The position numbers and the translations under genes were made by a program. DNA of 64,000 nucleotides from Heyndrickxia oleronia (GTDB taxonomy: Bacteria; Bacillota; Bacilli; Bacillales; Bacillaceae_C), in contig NZ_CP065424.1 of assembly GCF_017809215.1 (NCBI RefSeq), positions 1,080,001-1,144,000 on the forward strand. Direction: 5' to 3'. The notes under the pieces were generated by a model. That model was given only the letters and a program-made list of their open reading frames with translations. It had not been told where the DNA came from and did no database searches. This document shows positions 56,554 to 64,000 of the stretch, in pieces; position 1 is the first letter of the stretch; each line of letters begins with the position of its first letter.

Positions 56554-56640
56554 ACAATCGCCCATTATTTAATTTTGCATTTCTAATATTTTGGCTTTGC
56601 ACCTTATTTCTAAATATAAAAAAATAAGGGGCTGGCAAAA

Positions 56641-56904
56641 TTGAAATATGTAAAAGCATCAACTGTTTTACCTGAGAATCTCATTATGGAAATTCAGAAA
56701 TATGTTCAGGGGGAAACAATTTATATACCGAAACCTCGGAACAATCACCAGAAATGGGGGACTCGATCGGGTGGAAGGAAATACATTGATCAACGTAATG
56801 CGATGATAAAAAAAGCATTTAAAAACGGCACAACAATCGATCAATTGGCAGATGAATATTTCCTTTCAATCGAAACGATAAAAAAAATTGTTTATGCTAA
56901 ATAA
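56641..56904 (+). CDS. CD3324 family small DNA-binding-like protein
   Basis: 87 residues starting MKYVKASTVLPENLIMEIQK and containing QGETIYIPKP and a C-terminal helix-turn-helix-like segment (GTTIDQLADEYFLSIETIKK). This pattern belongs to the CD3324 family of Firmicutes, of unknown role. The TTG start has AGGGG upstream. It is monocistronic with a strong terminator. Confidence 0.8.
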   Translation: MKYVKASTVLPENLIMEIQKYVQGETIYIPKPRNNHQKWGTRSGGRKYIDQRNAMIKKAFKNGTTIDQLADEYFLSIETIKKIVYAK

Positions 56905-56907
56905 ATG

Positions 56908-56963
56908 GAAAAGGCACTGTCAATGAAGGAGTTGTCTCCTTGGTAGTTGACGAGTGCCTTTTT
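56908..56963 (+). terminator. terminator after CD3324-type gene
   Basis: AAAGGCACTGTCAA / TTGACGAGTGCCTTT, a long stem with one mismatch, followed by TTT. Confidence 0.8.
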
Positions 56964-57057
56964 AGGTATAGTTCATTTCCGACATATTTTCTACCTTTCA
57001 ATAGGTACGATAATCTTCTATAGTTAAAAAGAATCTGAAGTTTAGGAGTTGAAAATC

Positions 57058-57696
57058 ATGGATCCTTTCATAAGAAGTGATCAATATCATTTTATAAAGC
57101 AACAAACACAAATTTTAATAAACGGCCATTCAACTGTTAACGATGGAAATGTCCTTCAAGCACTAAAATCATTAGCAAAGGAAAAGGTCGTTCAATTATT
57201 TGAAGAATTAACTGAGGAACAGGAAGAACTCATTCAACCAATAATAAATGTACAAGATACAGCGGATGCTGAGAAATTTTTAGCTACAATAGTGCCTTAT
57301 GTAGTTCCTTTTAAAACAGTCTCACAGCAAGCTATTAAAAAGCTGTTTCCGAAAGCAAAGAAATTAAAAGTACCAGCAATGGAAGATATGGATTTAAGAG
57401 AAATTTCCTATTTAAGTTGGATTGACGAAGGATCTAGTAAGAAATATCTTGTGGCCATGCTTGACAATAAACTTGTTGGTTTACAAGGATCCTTTAAAAG
57501 GATTCAGCAAAAAGGAATCTGTGCTTTATGTAATAAGCATGAGGAAGTCGGATTATTCTTAACAGAAAAAAAGGGTGAGGTACGAGATACTTTTATTAAA
57601 AAAGGAAATTATATTTGTATAGATAGTTTAAAATGCAATCAAAATTTAACTTCTGTAGATAAACTTCATGAATTTATTGAACGGGTAAAAAAATGA
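57058..57696 (+). CDS. FusB/FusC family EF-G-binding protein
   Basis: 212 residues. The N-terminal helical bundle (MDPFIRSDQYHFIKQQTQIL) is followed by a C-terminal zinc finger formed by CALC near residue 160 and CIDSLKC near 193. FusB and FusC bind EF-G and free it from fusidic-acid-stalled ribosomes. Chromosomal homologues in Bacillus may serve ribosome recycling or confer low-level tolerance. AGGAG lies before the ATG at 57058. The longer frame from 57049 overlaps that site. It converges with the catalase gene on a shared terminator. Confidence 0.88.
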   Translation: MDPFIRSDQYHFIKQQTQILINGHSTVNDGNVLQALKSLAKEKVVQLFEELTEEQEELIQPIINVQDTADAEKFLATIVPYVVPFKTVSQQAIKKLFPKAKKLKVPAMEDMDLREISYLSWIDEGSSKKYLVAMLDNKLVGLQGSFKRIQQKGICALCNKHEEVGLFLTEKKGEVRDTFIKKGNYICIDSLKCNQNLTSVDKLHEFIERVKK

Positions 57697-57710
57697 GTGT
57701 ATTCCAATAG

Positions 57711-57757
57711 CGGCTGCCTGATTGTTTCAATTTACAGACAGCCGTTACCATTTTTTT
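57711..57757. terminator. bidirectional terminator between fusB-like and catalase genes
   Basis: CGGCTGCCTG / CAGACAGCCG with a T7 run on the plus strand. It overlaps the catalase stop. Confidence 0.7.
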
Positions 57758-59357
57758 AGTATGGATCAGCCTCATGACCTTTATTGATGGCTTTTTCAGG
57801 TGCTTTATCTGCATCCTTATTTCCAAGTGGCTTTTGACTGGAACCACTTTTAGATGCTTGAGTCAAACCTTCTCTTAGCCTACGTCCATATTCTTCATCT
57901 GCTTCTTCAGCAAGAGCGATCATTTTCTCTTGGATTCTTTTATCACAAGGAGCAAGTCCAGAAACAAGATTTGATATTAATTCATCTTTTTCCCACTGTT
58001 CAAAGCTTCGGTAAGTTTCTCCTGCTTGTTTCGTATTACTTTGGCGATCGATGGATTCGCGTACTAATTGGCCTTCAATCTGAGGTGTATATTCCTTCCC
58101 GTATTGTTTTGCTTCTTTTAATCCACCTAAAATAGATGGTTCATAATTCACATGAGGATTTTGTCCAGGTGCACGATCTACCTTATATTGCATTTGTCCG
58201 CCACTTTGGTTTGTGGCTACACGTTTTTTGGGCGCATTAATTGGGAGCTGTAAATAATTCGCACCTACTCGATACCGTTGTGTATCAGAGTAAGAAAAAG
58301 TACGACCCTGAAGCATTTTATCATCTGAGAAGTCAAGCCCATCGACAAGTACACCTGTCCCAAATGCCGCTTGCTCTACTTCGGTAAAATAATCCTCTGG
58401 GTTTTTATTAAGCACCATTTTTCCTACTTTTCTCCAAGGGAATTGATCGTCAGGCCATAGCTTTGTATCATCCAATGGATCGAAATCTAGTTCTGGATGC
58501 GCATCATCGCTCATGATTTGAACAAATAATTCCCATTCTGGATAATCGCCTCTTTCAATTGCATCATATAAATCTTGTGTTGCATGATTAAAATTAGTTG
58601 CTTGTATTTCTTCTGCTTCTTTTTGTGTCAAATTCTTAATCCCTTGTTTTGGCTCCCAATGATATTTTACAAGTACAGCTTCCCCTGCACTGTTCACCCA
58701 TTTATATGTATTCACACCAGAACCCTGCATCATTCGATAATTAGCTGGAATTCCCCAAGGAGAATAAACAAATGTGACCATATGAAAGGTTTCTGGAGAA
58801 TTGCAGCAAAAGTCAAAAAATCTTTCATTATCTTGGAGGTTTGTTATTGGGTCAGGTTTAAAAGCATGAATCATATCTGGAAATTTAATTGCATCACGGA
58901 TAAAGAAGATTTTAAGGTTATTCCCTACTAAATCCCAATTTCCGTCCTCTGTATAAAATTTTACAGCAAACCCCCTTGGGTCCCTTAATGTTTCAGGTGA
59001 ATGTCCGCCATGAATAACCGTCGAAAAACGTACAAAGACAGGTGTTTTTTTCCCTTTTTCTTGAAATAATTTGGCTCGCGTATATTTAGAAATTGGTTCA
59101 TCTCCACATGTACCATAAGCTTCAAAATATCCATGTGCCCCTGCACCACGTGCATGAACAACTCGCTCTGGAATTCGTTCACGATCAAAATGGCTAATCT
59201 TTTCAATAAAATCATAATTCTCTAATGTAGCGGGTCCACGATTTCCTACTGTACGAATGCTCTGGTTATTCGTAATTGGATGCCCTTGTCTGTTTGTTAA
59301 TGTGTCTTCATGTTCTTCATTTGTTTGATTGATTGGTTGGTTTGTGTCCTTAGACAT
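57756..59357 (-). CDS. katA: haem catalase, clade 3 small-subunit type
   Basis: 533 residues. Distal His in [15 protein letters not shown] (about residue 75), distal Asn in [11 protein letters not shown] (about 154), and proximal haem ligand Tyr in [12 protein letters not shown] (about 357). It converts H2O2 to water and oxygen in the cytoplasm. The hydrophilic N-terminal extension (about 20 residues) and C-terminal tail are slightly longer than vegetative KatA, and the spore-type KatX is an alternative assignment. AAAGGAGG precedes the ATG. A 15-base PerR-like A/T motif near 59434-59448 is too degenerate to call. Confidence 0.92.
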   Translation of the reverse strand: MSKDTNQPINQTNEEHEDTLTNRQGHPITNNQSIRTVGNRGPATLENYDFIEKISHFDRERIPERVVHARGAGAHGYFEAYGTCGDEPISKYTRAKLFQEKGKKTPVFVRFSTVIHGGHSPETLRDPRGFAVKFYTEDGNWDLVGNNLKIFFIRDAIKFPDMIHAFKPDPITNLQDNERFFDFCCNSPETFHMVTFVYSPWGIPANYRMMQGSGVNTYKWVNSAGEAVLVKYHWEPKQGIKNLTQKEAEEIQATNFNHATQDLYDAIERGDYPEWELFVQIMSDDAHPELDFDPLDDTKLWPDDQFPWRKVGKMVLNKNPEDYFTEVEQAAFGTGVLVDGLDFSDDKMLQGRTFSYSDTQRYRVGANYLQLPINAPKKRVATNQSGGQMQYKVDRAPGQNPHVNYEPSILGGLKEAKQYGKEYTPQIEGQLVRESIDRQSNTKQAGETYRSFEQWEKDELISNLVSGLAPCDKRIQEKMIALAEEADEEYGRRLREGLTQASKSGSSQKPLGNKDADKAPEKAINKGHEADPY

Positions 59358-59526
59358 TCGATGTCCTCCTTTTTTGAAAGTTTTTTCATCGAAGATAGCT
59401 TTTGCTTTGATTAGTATAAAAATACAATGGAGCTTCTAATTATTTTGTTTTGATTGATATCGAAAATACATGTTGACGAAAATAGAATGTTCGATGTATA
59501 TTATGATTAAAATAGGAGGGGATCTA

Positions 59527-60561
59527 ATGGTAGAGCTGGGAGAAAATATTCTTATTATTCAATCACCTGTGTTTGAACAGCTTTCATCTATGTTTATTAT
59601 CCAAGATTACGCAAATAAGCAGACTAAACGAGAACTAAACGGGGAACTTCAAAAGTGGGTAGACGAGAAGGTGCGAAGTATTCCCCAAATATTGAAGGAT
59701 GAATTAGAAGTCTTTTTTAGCCAAGAAACGTTTATTGGGTTAAGTATGATTCGATATGCATATGAAACAAATTGTTATCAATCTTTAGAGAAATTTATTC
59801 AGCAGATTGAATCGGATTCCGCACATCATATTTTTGAACATTTTCTAGAAACGGGATTCACACCAACTGAAGTATCCGATATTCATGATTTTACAGAGGT
59901 TAGACTGTTTATCAAAAATACAAGCTTACCGGAAAATGAAAAATGGAAATTGACTTATTTATATGTTGATATAGAAAATACTAAAAATCGTTTTATCTCA
60001 TTAATGAAACAATTTTATGAGTTTTACTTTAAAACGGATCTTCCATACTTTTTGAAGAAGCAGCAAGAAAATATTGATTATTTAAAGGGAAAACAAATAT
60101 TTTCAACGAGGGAAAAGGTTGGAGAGGCATTTCCAGTTATTCCTTCATATGTGATTGAGAATAAAGCGATGAAGCTAATTCTATCTCCATCTTATTTTTA
60201 TGATACATCATCTCTTTCATCAGATAGTGAGCAGTCATTTATTTACCACTATGGGATAAATGAATATGATTCTAACACCAAAAATAAGATGAGCCTAGAT
60301 GATGTTTTAGATGCCATTAAAATCGTTGCAGATGAAAAACGTATTAGAATTATCATGCTTTTAAATAAAGCTCCTAGATATGGATATGAGCTTGCCCAGA
60401 CATTGTCTTTATCTAATTCAACTATTTCTCATCATTTATCCACTTTACATTCGATTGGAATTGTCTATTCTATGAGAATCGAAAATAAAGTTTATTATCA
60501 ACTTAATAAAGATAAGCTAAAGGAGCTAATGGAAACATTAACAAAATCATTACTAGAGTAA
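59527..60561 (+). CDS. ArsR-family winged-helix regulator with N-terminal DUF5937-like domain
   Basis: 344 residues. A long N-terminal domain of unknown fold (about 1-250) is followed by an ArsR/HTH_20 winged helix at about 258-340 (DEKRIRIIMLLNKAP, YELAQTLSLSNSTISHHLS). No Cys-rich metal site is visible in the recognition helix, so the signal is not obviously a metal. Domain naming of the N-terminus is tentative. AGGAGGGG lies 5 bases before the ATG at 59527. It precedes an MFS exporter gene that has repeated sequence in its promoter, so it is the probable regulator of that exporter. Confidence 0.8.
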   Translation: MVELGENILIIQSPVFEQLSSMFIIQDYANKQTKRELNGELQKWVDEKVRSIPQILKDELEVFFSQETFIGLSMIRYAYETNCYQSLEKFIQQIESDSAHHIFEHFLETGFTPTEVSDIHDFTEVRLFIKNTSLPENEKWKLTYLYVDIENTKNRFISLMKQFYEFYFKTDLPYFLKKQQENIDYLKGKQIFSTREKVGEAFPVIPSYVIENKAMKLILSPSYFYDTSSLSSDSEQSFIYHYGINEYDSNTKNKMSLDDVLDAIKIVADEKRIRIIMLLNKAPRYGYELAQTLSLSNSTISHHLSTLHSIGIVYSMRIENKVYYQLNKDKLKELMETLTKSLLE

Positions 60562-60590
60562 GGAGGTCATAAGGCGACCTCCTTATATAT
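60559..60590 (+). terminator. hairpin overlapping the arsR-family stop
   Basis: TAAGGAGGTC / GACCTCCTTA, 10 bp with a 7-base loop. The T tail is weak (TATATA). Confidence 0.5.
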
Positions 60591-60600
60591 ACTATCGATA

Positions 60601-60686
60601 TTCGATTTGTGTAGAATGAGTCATTTTATGTATGTTGTATAATGCATTGTAGTTCGATTTGTATAAAAAGAGTGATTTTATGATAA
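60601..60686 (+). repeat. two direct repeats (about 33 bp) in the MFS promoter region
   Basis: TTCGATTTGTGTAGAATGAG... (60601) and TTCGATTTGTATAAAAAGAG... (60653) continue with TCATTTTATG and TGATTTTATG. They flank a TATAAT at 60638-60643. They may be paired binding sites for the upstream ArsR-family regulator. Confidence 0.55.
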
Positions 60687-60700
60687 TGGAAGGTTGGGAT

Positions 60701-61927
60701 ATGATGAAAAATAATGTATTAAGGAATAAAAACTTTCTTCTTTTATGGATGGGCAATAGTGTTTCTGTGCTAGGTAATCGCTTTTATAATATTGCGATTA
60801 TGTGGTATATCATTGAAACAACAGGTTCGTCCATTGCATTAGGTTTAAGTGTCCTTTGCTTTACTATTCCGTCTGTATTAGTAATGCCTTTTGTAGGAGT
60901 TTTAGCAGATAGGAATATTAAAAAGTATCTTCTCGTTTTTTCAGACATGATTAATGGGTGTATCATGCTTGCGATTGCTTTGTTCATGTTTTTTGAGGAG
61001 CTACCTATTTATTTATTATATTTACTGATGATTGCTTCATCACTTGTATCTGCTTTTTTTAGTCCAGCGATAGGAGCAACGATACCACTCATAGTAGGAA
61101 AAGAGAACTTGCCAAAAGCAAACTCATTTATGCAAGTAACGAATCAACTATCGAATATTATTGGGCCAGCACTTGCAGGAATACTAATAGCAGTTACAAA
61201 TATGTGGCTCCTATTTTTGATCAATGGGATTTCATTTATTATTTCTGCATTTAGTGAAATGTTCCTTGCGATACCAAAAGTGGACATTGATCATGTGAAA
61301 AGAAAATTTTATCTCCAATTTCAAGAAGGATTCACCTATGTTCTACGCTATAAGAAGCTGTTGCACCTAATAATTGTTGGCGGAATCATCATCAATTTTT
61401 TCCTAGCACCATTAAATGTATTTATTACTGTCCTATGTAATCAAATACTAAAAGTAGGCGCTAGTGGAATGGGGATCGTGGATGCTGCCATTTCAGTAGG
61501 AGCATTATCAGGAAGCCTCATTATATTATTAAACATCATGAAAGATAGAGTAAAAATGGTTATCTTCGGTTTGTCAATTGAAGGAATTGCTTTGCTAATC
61601 TCAGGAGTTTTTCCTGAAAGCTATATAGCCCTCCTAATTTTTGCATTTATTTTAGGTATTGGAGTTAGCATGGCAAGTGTTGGCATTGGAACCTTATACC
61701 AAACCATGGTCCCAGAAAATAAAATGGGTCGTGTAGGAAGCTTGCTTTCAACCTTGTCAACATTTATCGTACCGTTCGGAACAATGTTTGGTTCTTTTAT
61801 TATTAACTATTTATCGATCTCATGGATTTTGAATGTATCAGGAATTTTAGTTACATTAGCTGGATTGTCTTTAATCATCACTTTTAGGAAAAACAGGGGA
61901 CATGCAGCAGATAACTTATCAGTTTAA
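60701..61927 (+). CDS. MFS transporter, MefA-like exporter
   Basis: 408 residues with about twelve membrane helices. NFLLLWMGNSVSVLGNRFYN at the N-terminus and VGVLADRNIKKYLLVFSDM in the loop after helix 2 are typical of the macrolide-efflux-like MFS group. The ATG at 60701 (or 60704) has GGAAGG 7 bases upstream. The frame open from 60659 has no site. Substrate unknown. Likely controlled by the adjacent ArsR-family protein. Confidence 0.83.
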   Translation: MMKNNVLRNKNFLLLWMGNSVSVLGNRFYNIAIMWYIIETTGSSIALGLSVLCFTIPSVLVMPFVGVLADRNIKKYLLVFSDMINGCIMLAIALFMFFEELPIYLLYLLMIASSLVSAFFSPAIGATIPLIVGKENLPKANSFMQVTNQLSNIIGPALAGILIAVTNMWLLFLINGISFIISAFSEMFLAIPKVDIDHVKRKFYLQFQEGFTYVLRYKKLLHLIIVGGIIINFFLAPLNVFITVLCNQILKVGASGMGIVDAAISVGALSGSLIILLNIMKDRVKMVIFGLSIEGIALLISGVFPESYIALLIFAFILGIGVSMASVGIGTLYQTMVPENKMGRVGSLLSTLSTFIVPFGTMFGSFIINYLSISWILNVSGILVTLAGLSLIITFRKNRGHAADNLSV

Positions 61928-61978
61928 AAGAATGGCTGTTTTCGTATATAGTTTGTAGCTCTTTTCTGTGAAAATAAA
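61928..61978 (+). repeat. left fragment of MITE-like repeat next to IS110 element
   Basis: AATGGCTGTTTTCGTATATAG joins directly to GTTTGTAGCTCTTTTCTGTG, matching the 5' end and an internal block of the dispersed repeat. The complementary 3' part is at 63511-63600 beyond the IS. Confidence 0.6.
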
Positions 61979-62126
61979 ACTCCGCCTTTAAGAATAATTT
62001 ATTAAGTTTAAACTTGATTAAAATTGTGCAAGCTATAAATAATTTAATTTGGGCAATAGGAAAGCAGAGCTACCGAATTTTTCGGTTTCTCGTTTAACTT
62101 TTCTGTTGTTTGTCTATAATGCTAAT

Positions 62127-63261
62127 TTAAGTTGACTCATGGTAGGGTTCCTTATTCTGAAGCATATGATAGACAATAGTTAGCATTCGATGTCCGATGG
62201 CAACGAGTGCTTTTTTCTTTCCCCTTCTTGCAGCTAGTGACCAATATTTGATTCCTAATCTTTGATTCCGACTTCTTGAAACAGCCCACGCAGCCTCACA
62301 CAATGCAGATTTAATATGAGGATTTCCTTTAACCGTTTTAGTGTTTTTTTTCCTTCCAGCACTTTCGTGATTTCCGGGCGACAATCCTGCCCATGATGCA
62401 AGATGTTTGGAGGTTGGAAATTGTCCCATATCTACTCCTATTTCCGCAATGATAACAGCTGCCGTGTCTTTCTTAATTCCCGGCATTGTAACCAGAAGCT
62501 GTACTTCCTCCTGATAGTTGGATAAAATGACGTCGATTCTTTTCTCGATATCTGATATTAATTCTTCTAAATTAACAATGTGCATCCAAGATTGCTTAAT
62601 AAGAAATAGCTGGTGATCATTTAATGTTCCAAATAGTGAGTCGGTAATCAATTGCTTTTTATGGGCCATTCTTCCATGTATCTTTTGTTCGACATCTTCT
62701 TGATCGATATAACCTTCATTCATGAGTTGTTCCAATAGTTTTCGTCCTGATACTCCAAATATATCTGAAATAACTGTGCTTAATTTGATGTTTGAGGACT
62801 CTAGTACCTTTTGGATTCGGTTTTTTTTCGGATGTCATGTGTCCAATCCATTTTTTTCTGAGGCGAGTCAAATCTCTCAAATTTCGAAAGTCTTCGGGAG
62901 GGACAAAACTTTTCTCTATTAAGCCATGTCTTAATAATTTAGCAATCCATTCAGCATCCGAAACATCTGTTTTCCTTCCAGGGACATTTTTAATCCTTTG
63001 AGCATTTGCCAAAGTAATATCAAAGAAATCCTCCAAGATATTGTATACAGGTTTCCAGTAGACGCCTGTACTTTCCATTGCGATGTGGGTTACTTCCTTC
63101 TCCTCAAGCCATTTAAGAAGATGAAACAGATCCTTCGTCAAAGTAGGAAATGTTTCAGTCTCCTTAATCAAGTCAGTTTCTGATTCTCCAAGAATGACAC
63201 AGGCAACTATTGTTTCCGAATGAACATCTAGGCCTGCACATCGTTTGTGCAATGTTTCCAT
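62127..63261 (-). pseudogene. IS110-family DEDD transposase, frameshifted in an A8 run
   Basis: The first part (63261 down to about 62822) encodes the RuvC-like DEDD domain: GLDVHSETIV (Asp), ESTGVYWKP (Glu), DVSDAEWIAKLLRHG (two Asp). The second part (to 62127) encodes the Transposase_20 domain: MPGIKKDTAAVIIAEIG, LASWAGLSPGNHESAG (catalytic Ser region). The two are in different frames and join at eight consecutive A (62821-62828 as T on plus). The ATG at 63261 has GGTGGAG upstream. Programmed slippage at A8 could restore a protein of about 378 residues, otherwise it is a pseudogene. Confidence 0.85.
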
Positions 63262-63285
63262 TTCACTCCACCTTCTGAAAATATT

Positions 63286-63449
63286 CCACAAACAGTGGAA
63301 TGAATTTGAAATTAAACATTTTTCTGTTCGTAGTCATCTCTCGAAATTGAGAGAGCTAACAATGGGTTGTGCACCAAATTCATTCCAACAGTTTTCTCAA
63401 CAGGGTAAGACCACCAATAAGAGCTACGTCATATACTCACTGTTTGTGG
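63286..63449 (-). ncRNA. candidate IS110 bridge RNA region
   Basis: The non-coding DNA just upstream of the transposase has nested perfect inverted repeats: CCACAAACAGTG (63286-63297) with CACTGTTTGTGG (63438-63449), TGGAATGAATTTG (63296-63308) with CAAATTCATTCCA (63375-63387), and a CTCTC/GAGAG hairpin near 63338-63354. IS110-group elements encode a structured bridge RNA in this position that guides recombination by pairing with donor and target. Loop guides were not assigned. Confidence 0.5.
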
Positions 63450-63510
63450 TATCTACATTATGGGACAGAGAACCCATTTTCATTCTGGGTTGAGAGCGAA
63501 AGATCATGAA

Positions 63511-63600
63511 AGTTTTCTATGTGAAATAAAGGGTGTAGCGGTCTTCATCCGATAGTTAAAACTTTGCTTAAATAGCAACAATGTTTGAGAAAAGTGCCAA
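63511..63600 (+). repeat. right fragment of MITE-like repeat next to IS110 element
   Basis: It continues the dispersed repeat from its middle (TGTAGCGGTCTTCATC) to its 3' end (AGCAACAATGTTTGAGAAAA). Together with 61928-61978 it makes up most of one copy, as if the IS had inserted into it. Confidence 0.65.
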
Positions 63601-63775
63601 AAAAATAAAGGGAAATAGATCGGATATCGAGAAGAAATATAAGGTTTGGATTTTAAAATGTTAGTAAAGTCACAAAAGGATTAAGAGTATCGGTAGGGTA
63701 TGAAACATTTGAAAGAATTCAATGCATTACTGACGAATGTTACATTAGTTTGCAGCTCTTTTCTCGTGATTTGAA

Positions 63776-63976
63776 GTGTGGCTGTTTTCGTATAGTTTGT
63801 TGCTTTTGTAAAAGCCCAACTGCCGGCTTTTCCACCCAATAAGAATTCATCGGTCATATGGAGTTTGTCTCTCTTTTCTCGGTGATATGAAAGGTGCAGC
63901 GGTCTTCATCGATAGAAATTCTTAAAACTTTACTTAAATCATTAGTTAAAACTCAATGTCTAAGAAAAGAGCTGCT
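63776..63976 (+). repeat. MITE-like dispersed repeat, near-complete copy C
   Basis: About 200 bp from GTGTGGCTGTTTTCGTATAG to AAGAAAAGAGCTG, matching copies A and B throughout, including TTTGTAAAAGCCCAACTGCC. It carries an extra TTTGCAGCTCTTTTCTCG just upstream at 63749. No gene is seen between 63500 and the window end. Confidence 0.65.
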
Positions 63977-64000
63977 AAAAAAAGAAGATAGGTGATAGAC

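Larger units (their letters stand above)
61979..63500 (-). mobile_element. IS110-family insertion sequence (boundaries approximate)
   Basis: It contains a DEDD transposase gene on the minus strand with about 230 bp of structured non-coding DNA upstream of it. IS110 elements generally lack terminal inverted repeats and target duplications, so ends were set from the flanking repeat fragments at 61928-61978 and 63511-63600. The exact ends are not visible. The transposase is frameshifted, so this copy may be inactive. Confidence 0.65.

Noticed and set aside
59434..59448. PerR box upstream of catalase
   Set aside because: TTCTAATTATTTTG matches the PerR palindrome only partly and the right half is poor.
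61979..62126. Terminal inverted repeats for the IS element
   Set aside because: No counterpart of the upstream CCACAAACAGTG repeat occurs at this end, as expected for IS110-group elements.

Overview
The window is chromosomal DNA from a low-GC Firmicute, most likely a member of the Bacillaceae (Bacillus sensu lato). It carries a csaB-tagO cell-envelope block, a ComK homologue, sigX-rsiX, a SleL/YaaH-type spore cortex lytic enzyme, an IseA-type autolysin inhibitor, Zur boxes matching the Bacillus subtilis consensus and strong AGGAGG ribosome binding sites. No rRNA or tRNA gene was seen. Species was not assigned.

Layout. 1-4 kb: envelope genes (DUF5693 protein, CsaB, TagO). 4-8.4 kb: a chemoreceptor, ComK, then a drug-efflux-type MFS transporter behind a leader that reads as a transcription attenuator (short uORF, mutually exclusive hairpins, terminator). 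8.5-23.3 kb: a catabolic locus with a YesM/YesN-type two-component system, a sugar ABC importer, a GH63-like glycosidase, an SDR dehydrogenase, a divergent two-gene glycine-dehydrogenase-like PLP pair (GcvPA/GcvPB-like, without gcvT or gcvH) and a LacZ-type beta-galactosidase. 24.5-27.5 kb: a Zur-controlled zinc-starvation operon (CobW/ZagA GTPase, cysteine-free S14 and L33 paralogues, zinc-binding lipoprotein). 27.6-40.4 kb: FMN glutamate-synthase-like protein, TetR/MmpL pair, a PLP racemase/aldolase-like enzyme with a sugar-lactone oxidase, MarR, SDR, gene remnants, ketopantoate reductase and an unknown membrane protein.

40.7-51.4 kb: the most unusual part. A 9.4-kb segment (RsiX-SigX, SleL-like enzyme, IseA-like protein, chemoreceptor, GlmS paralogue) is bounded by two arrays of one 52-bp tandem repeat in opposite orientation. 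The left has about 6.5 units and the right 16. Each array abuts the broken end of a minus-strand gene remnant. The GlmS paralogue has Ser in place of the catalytic Cys.

51.5-61.9 kb: an oxidoreductase plus ECF41-type sigma factor behind a matching promoter, then small regulators, a VOC/MerR pair, a 32-residue ORF, a FusB-type EF-G-binding protein, catalase and an ArsR/MFS pair. 62-64 kb: an IS110-family element with a frameshifted transposase and a highly structured upstream region that may encode a bridge RNA. A roughly 200-bp MITE-like repeat with terminal inverted repeats recurs across the window (3 near-complete copies, several fragments), and the IS110 element appears to sit inside one copy.
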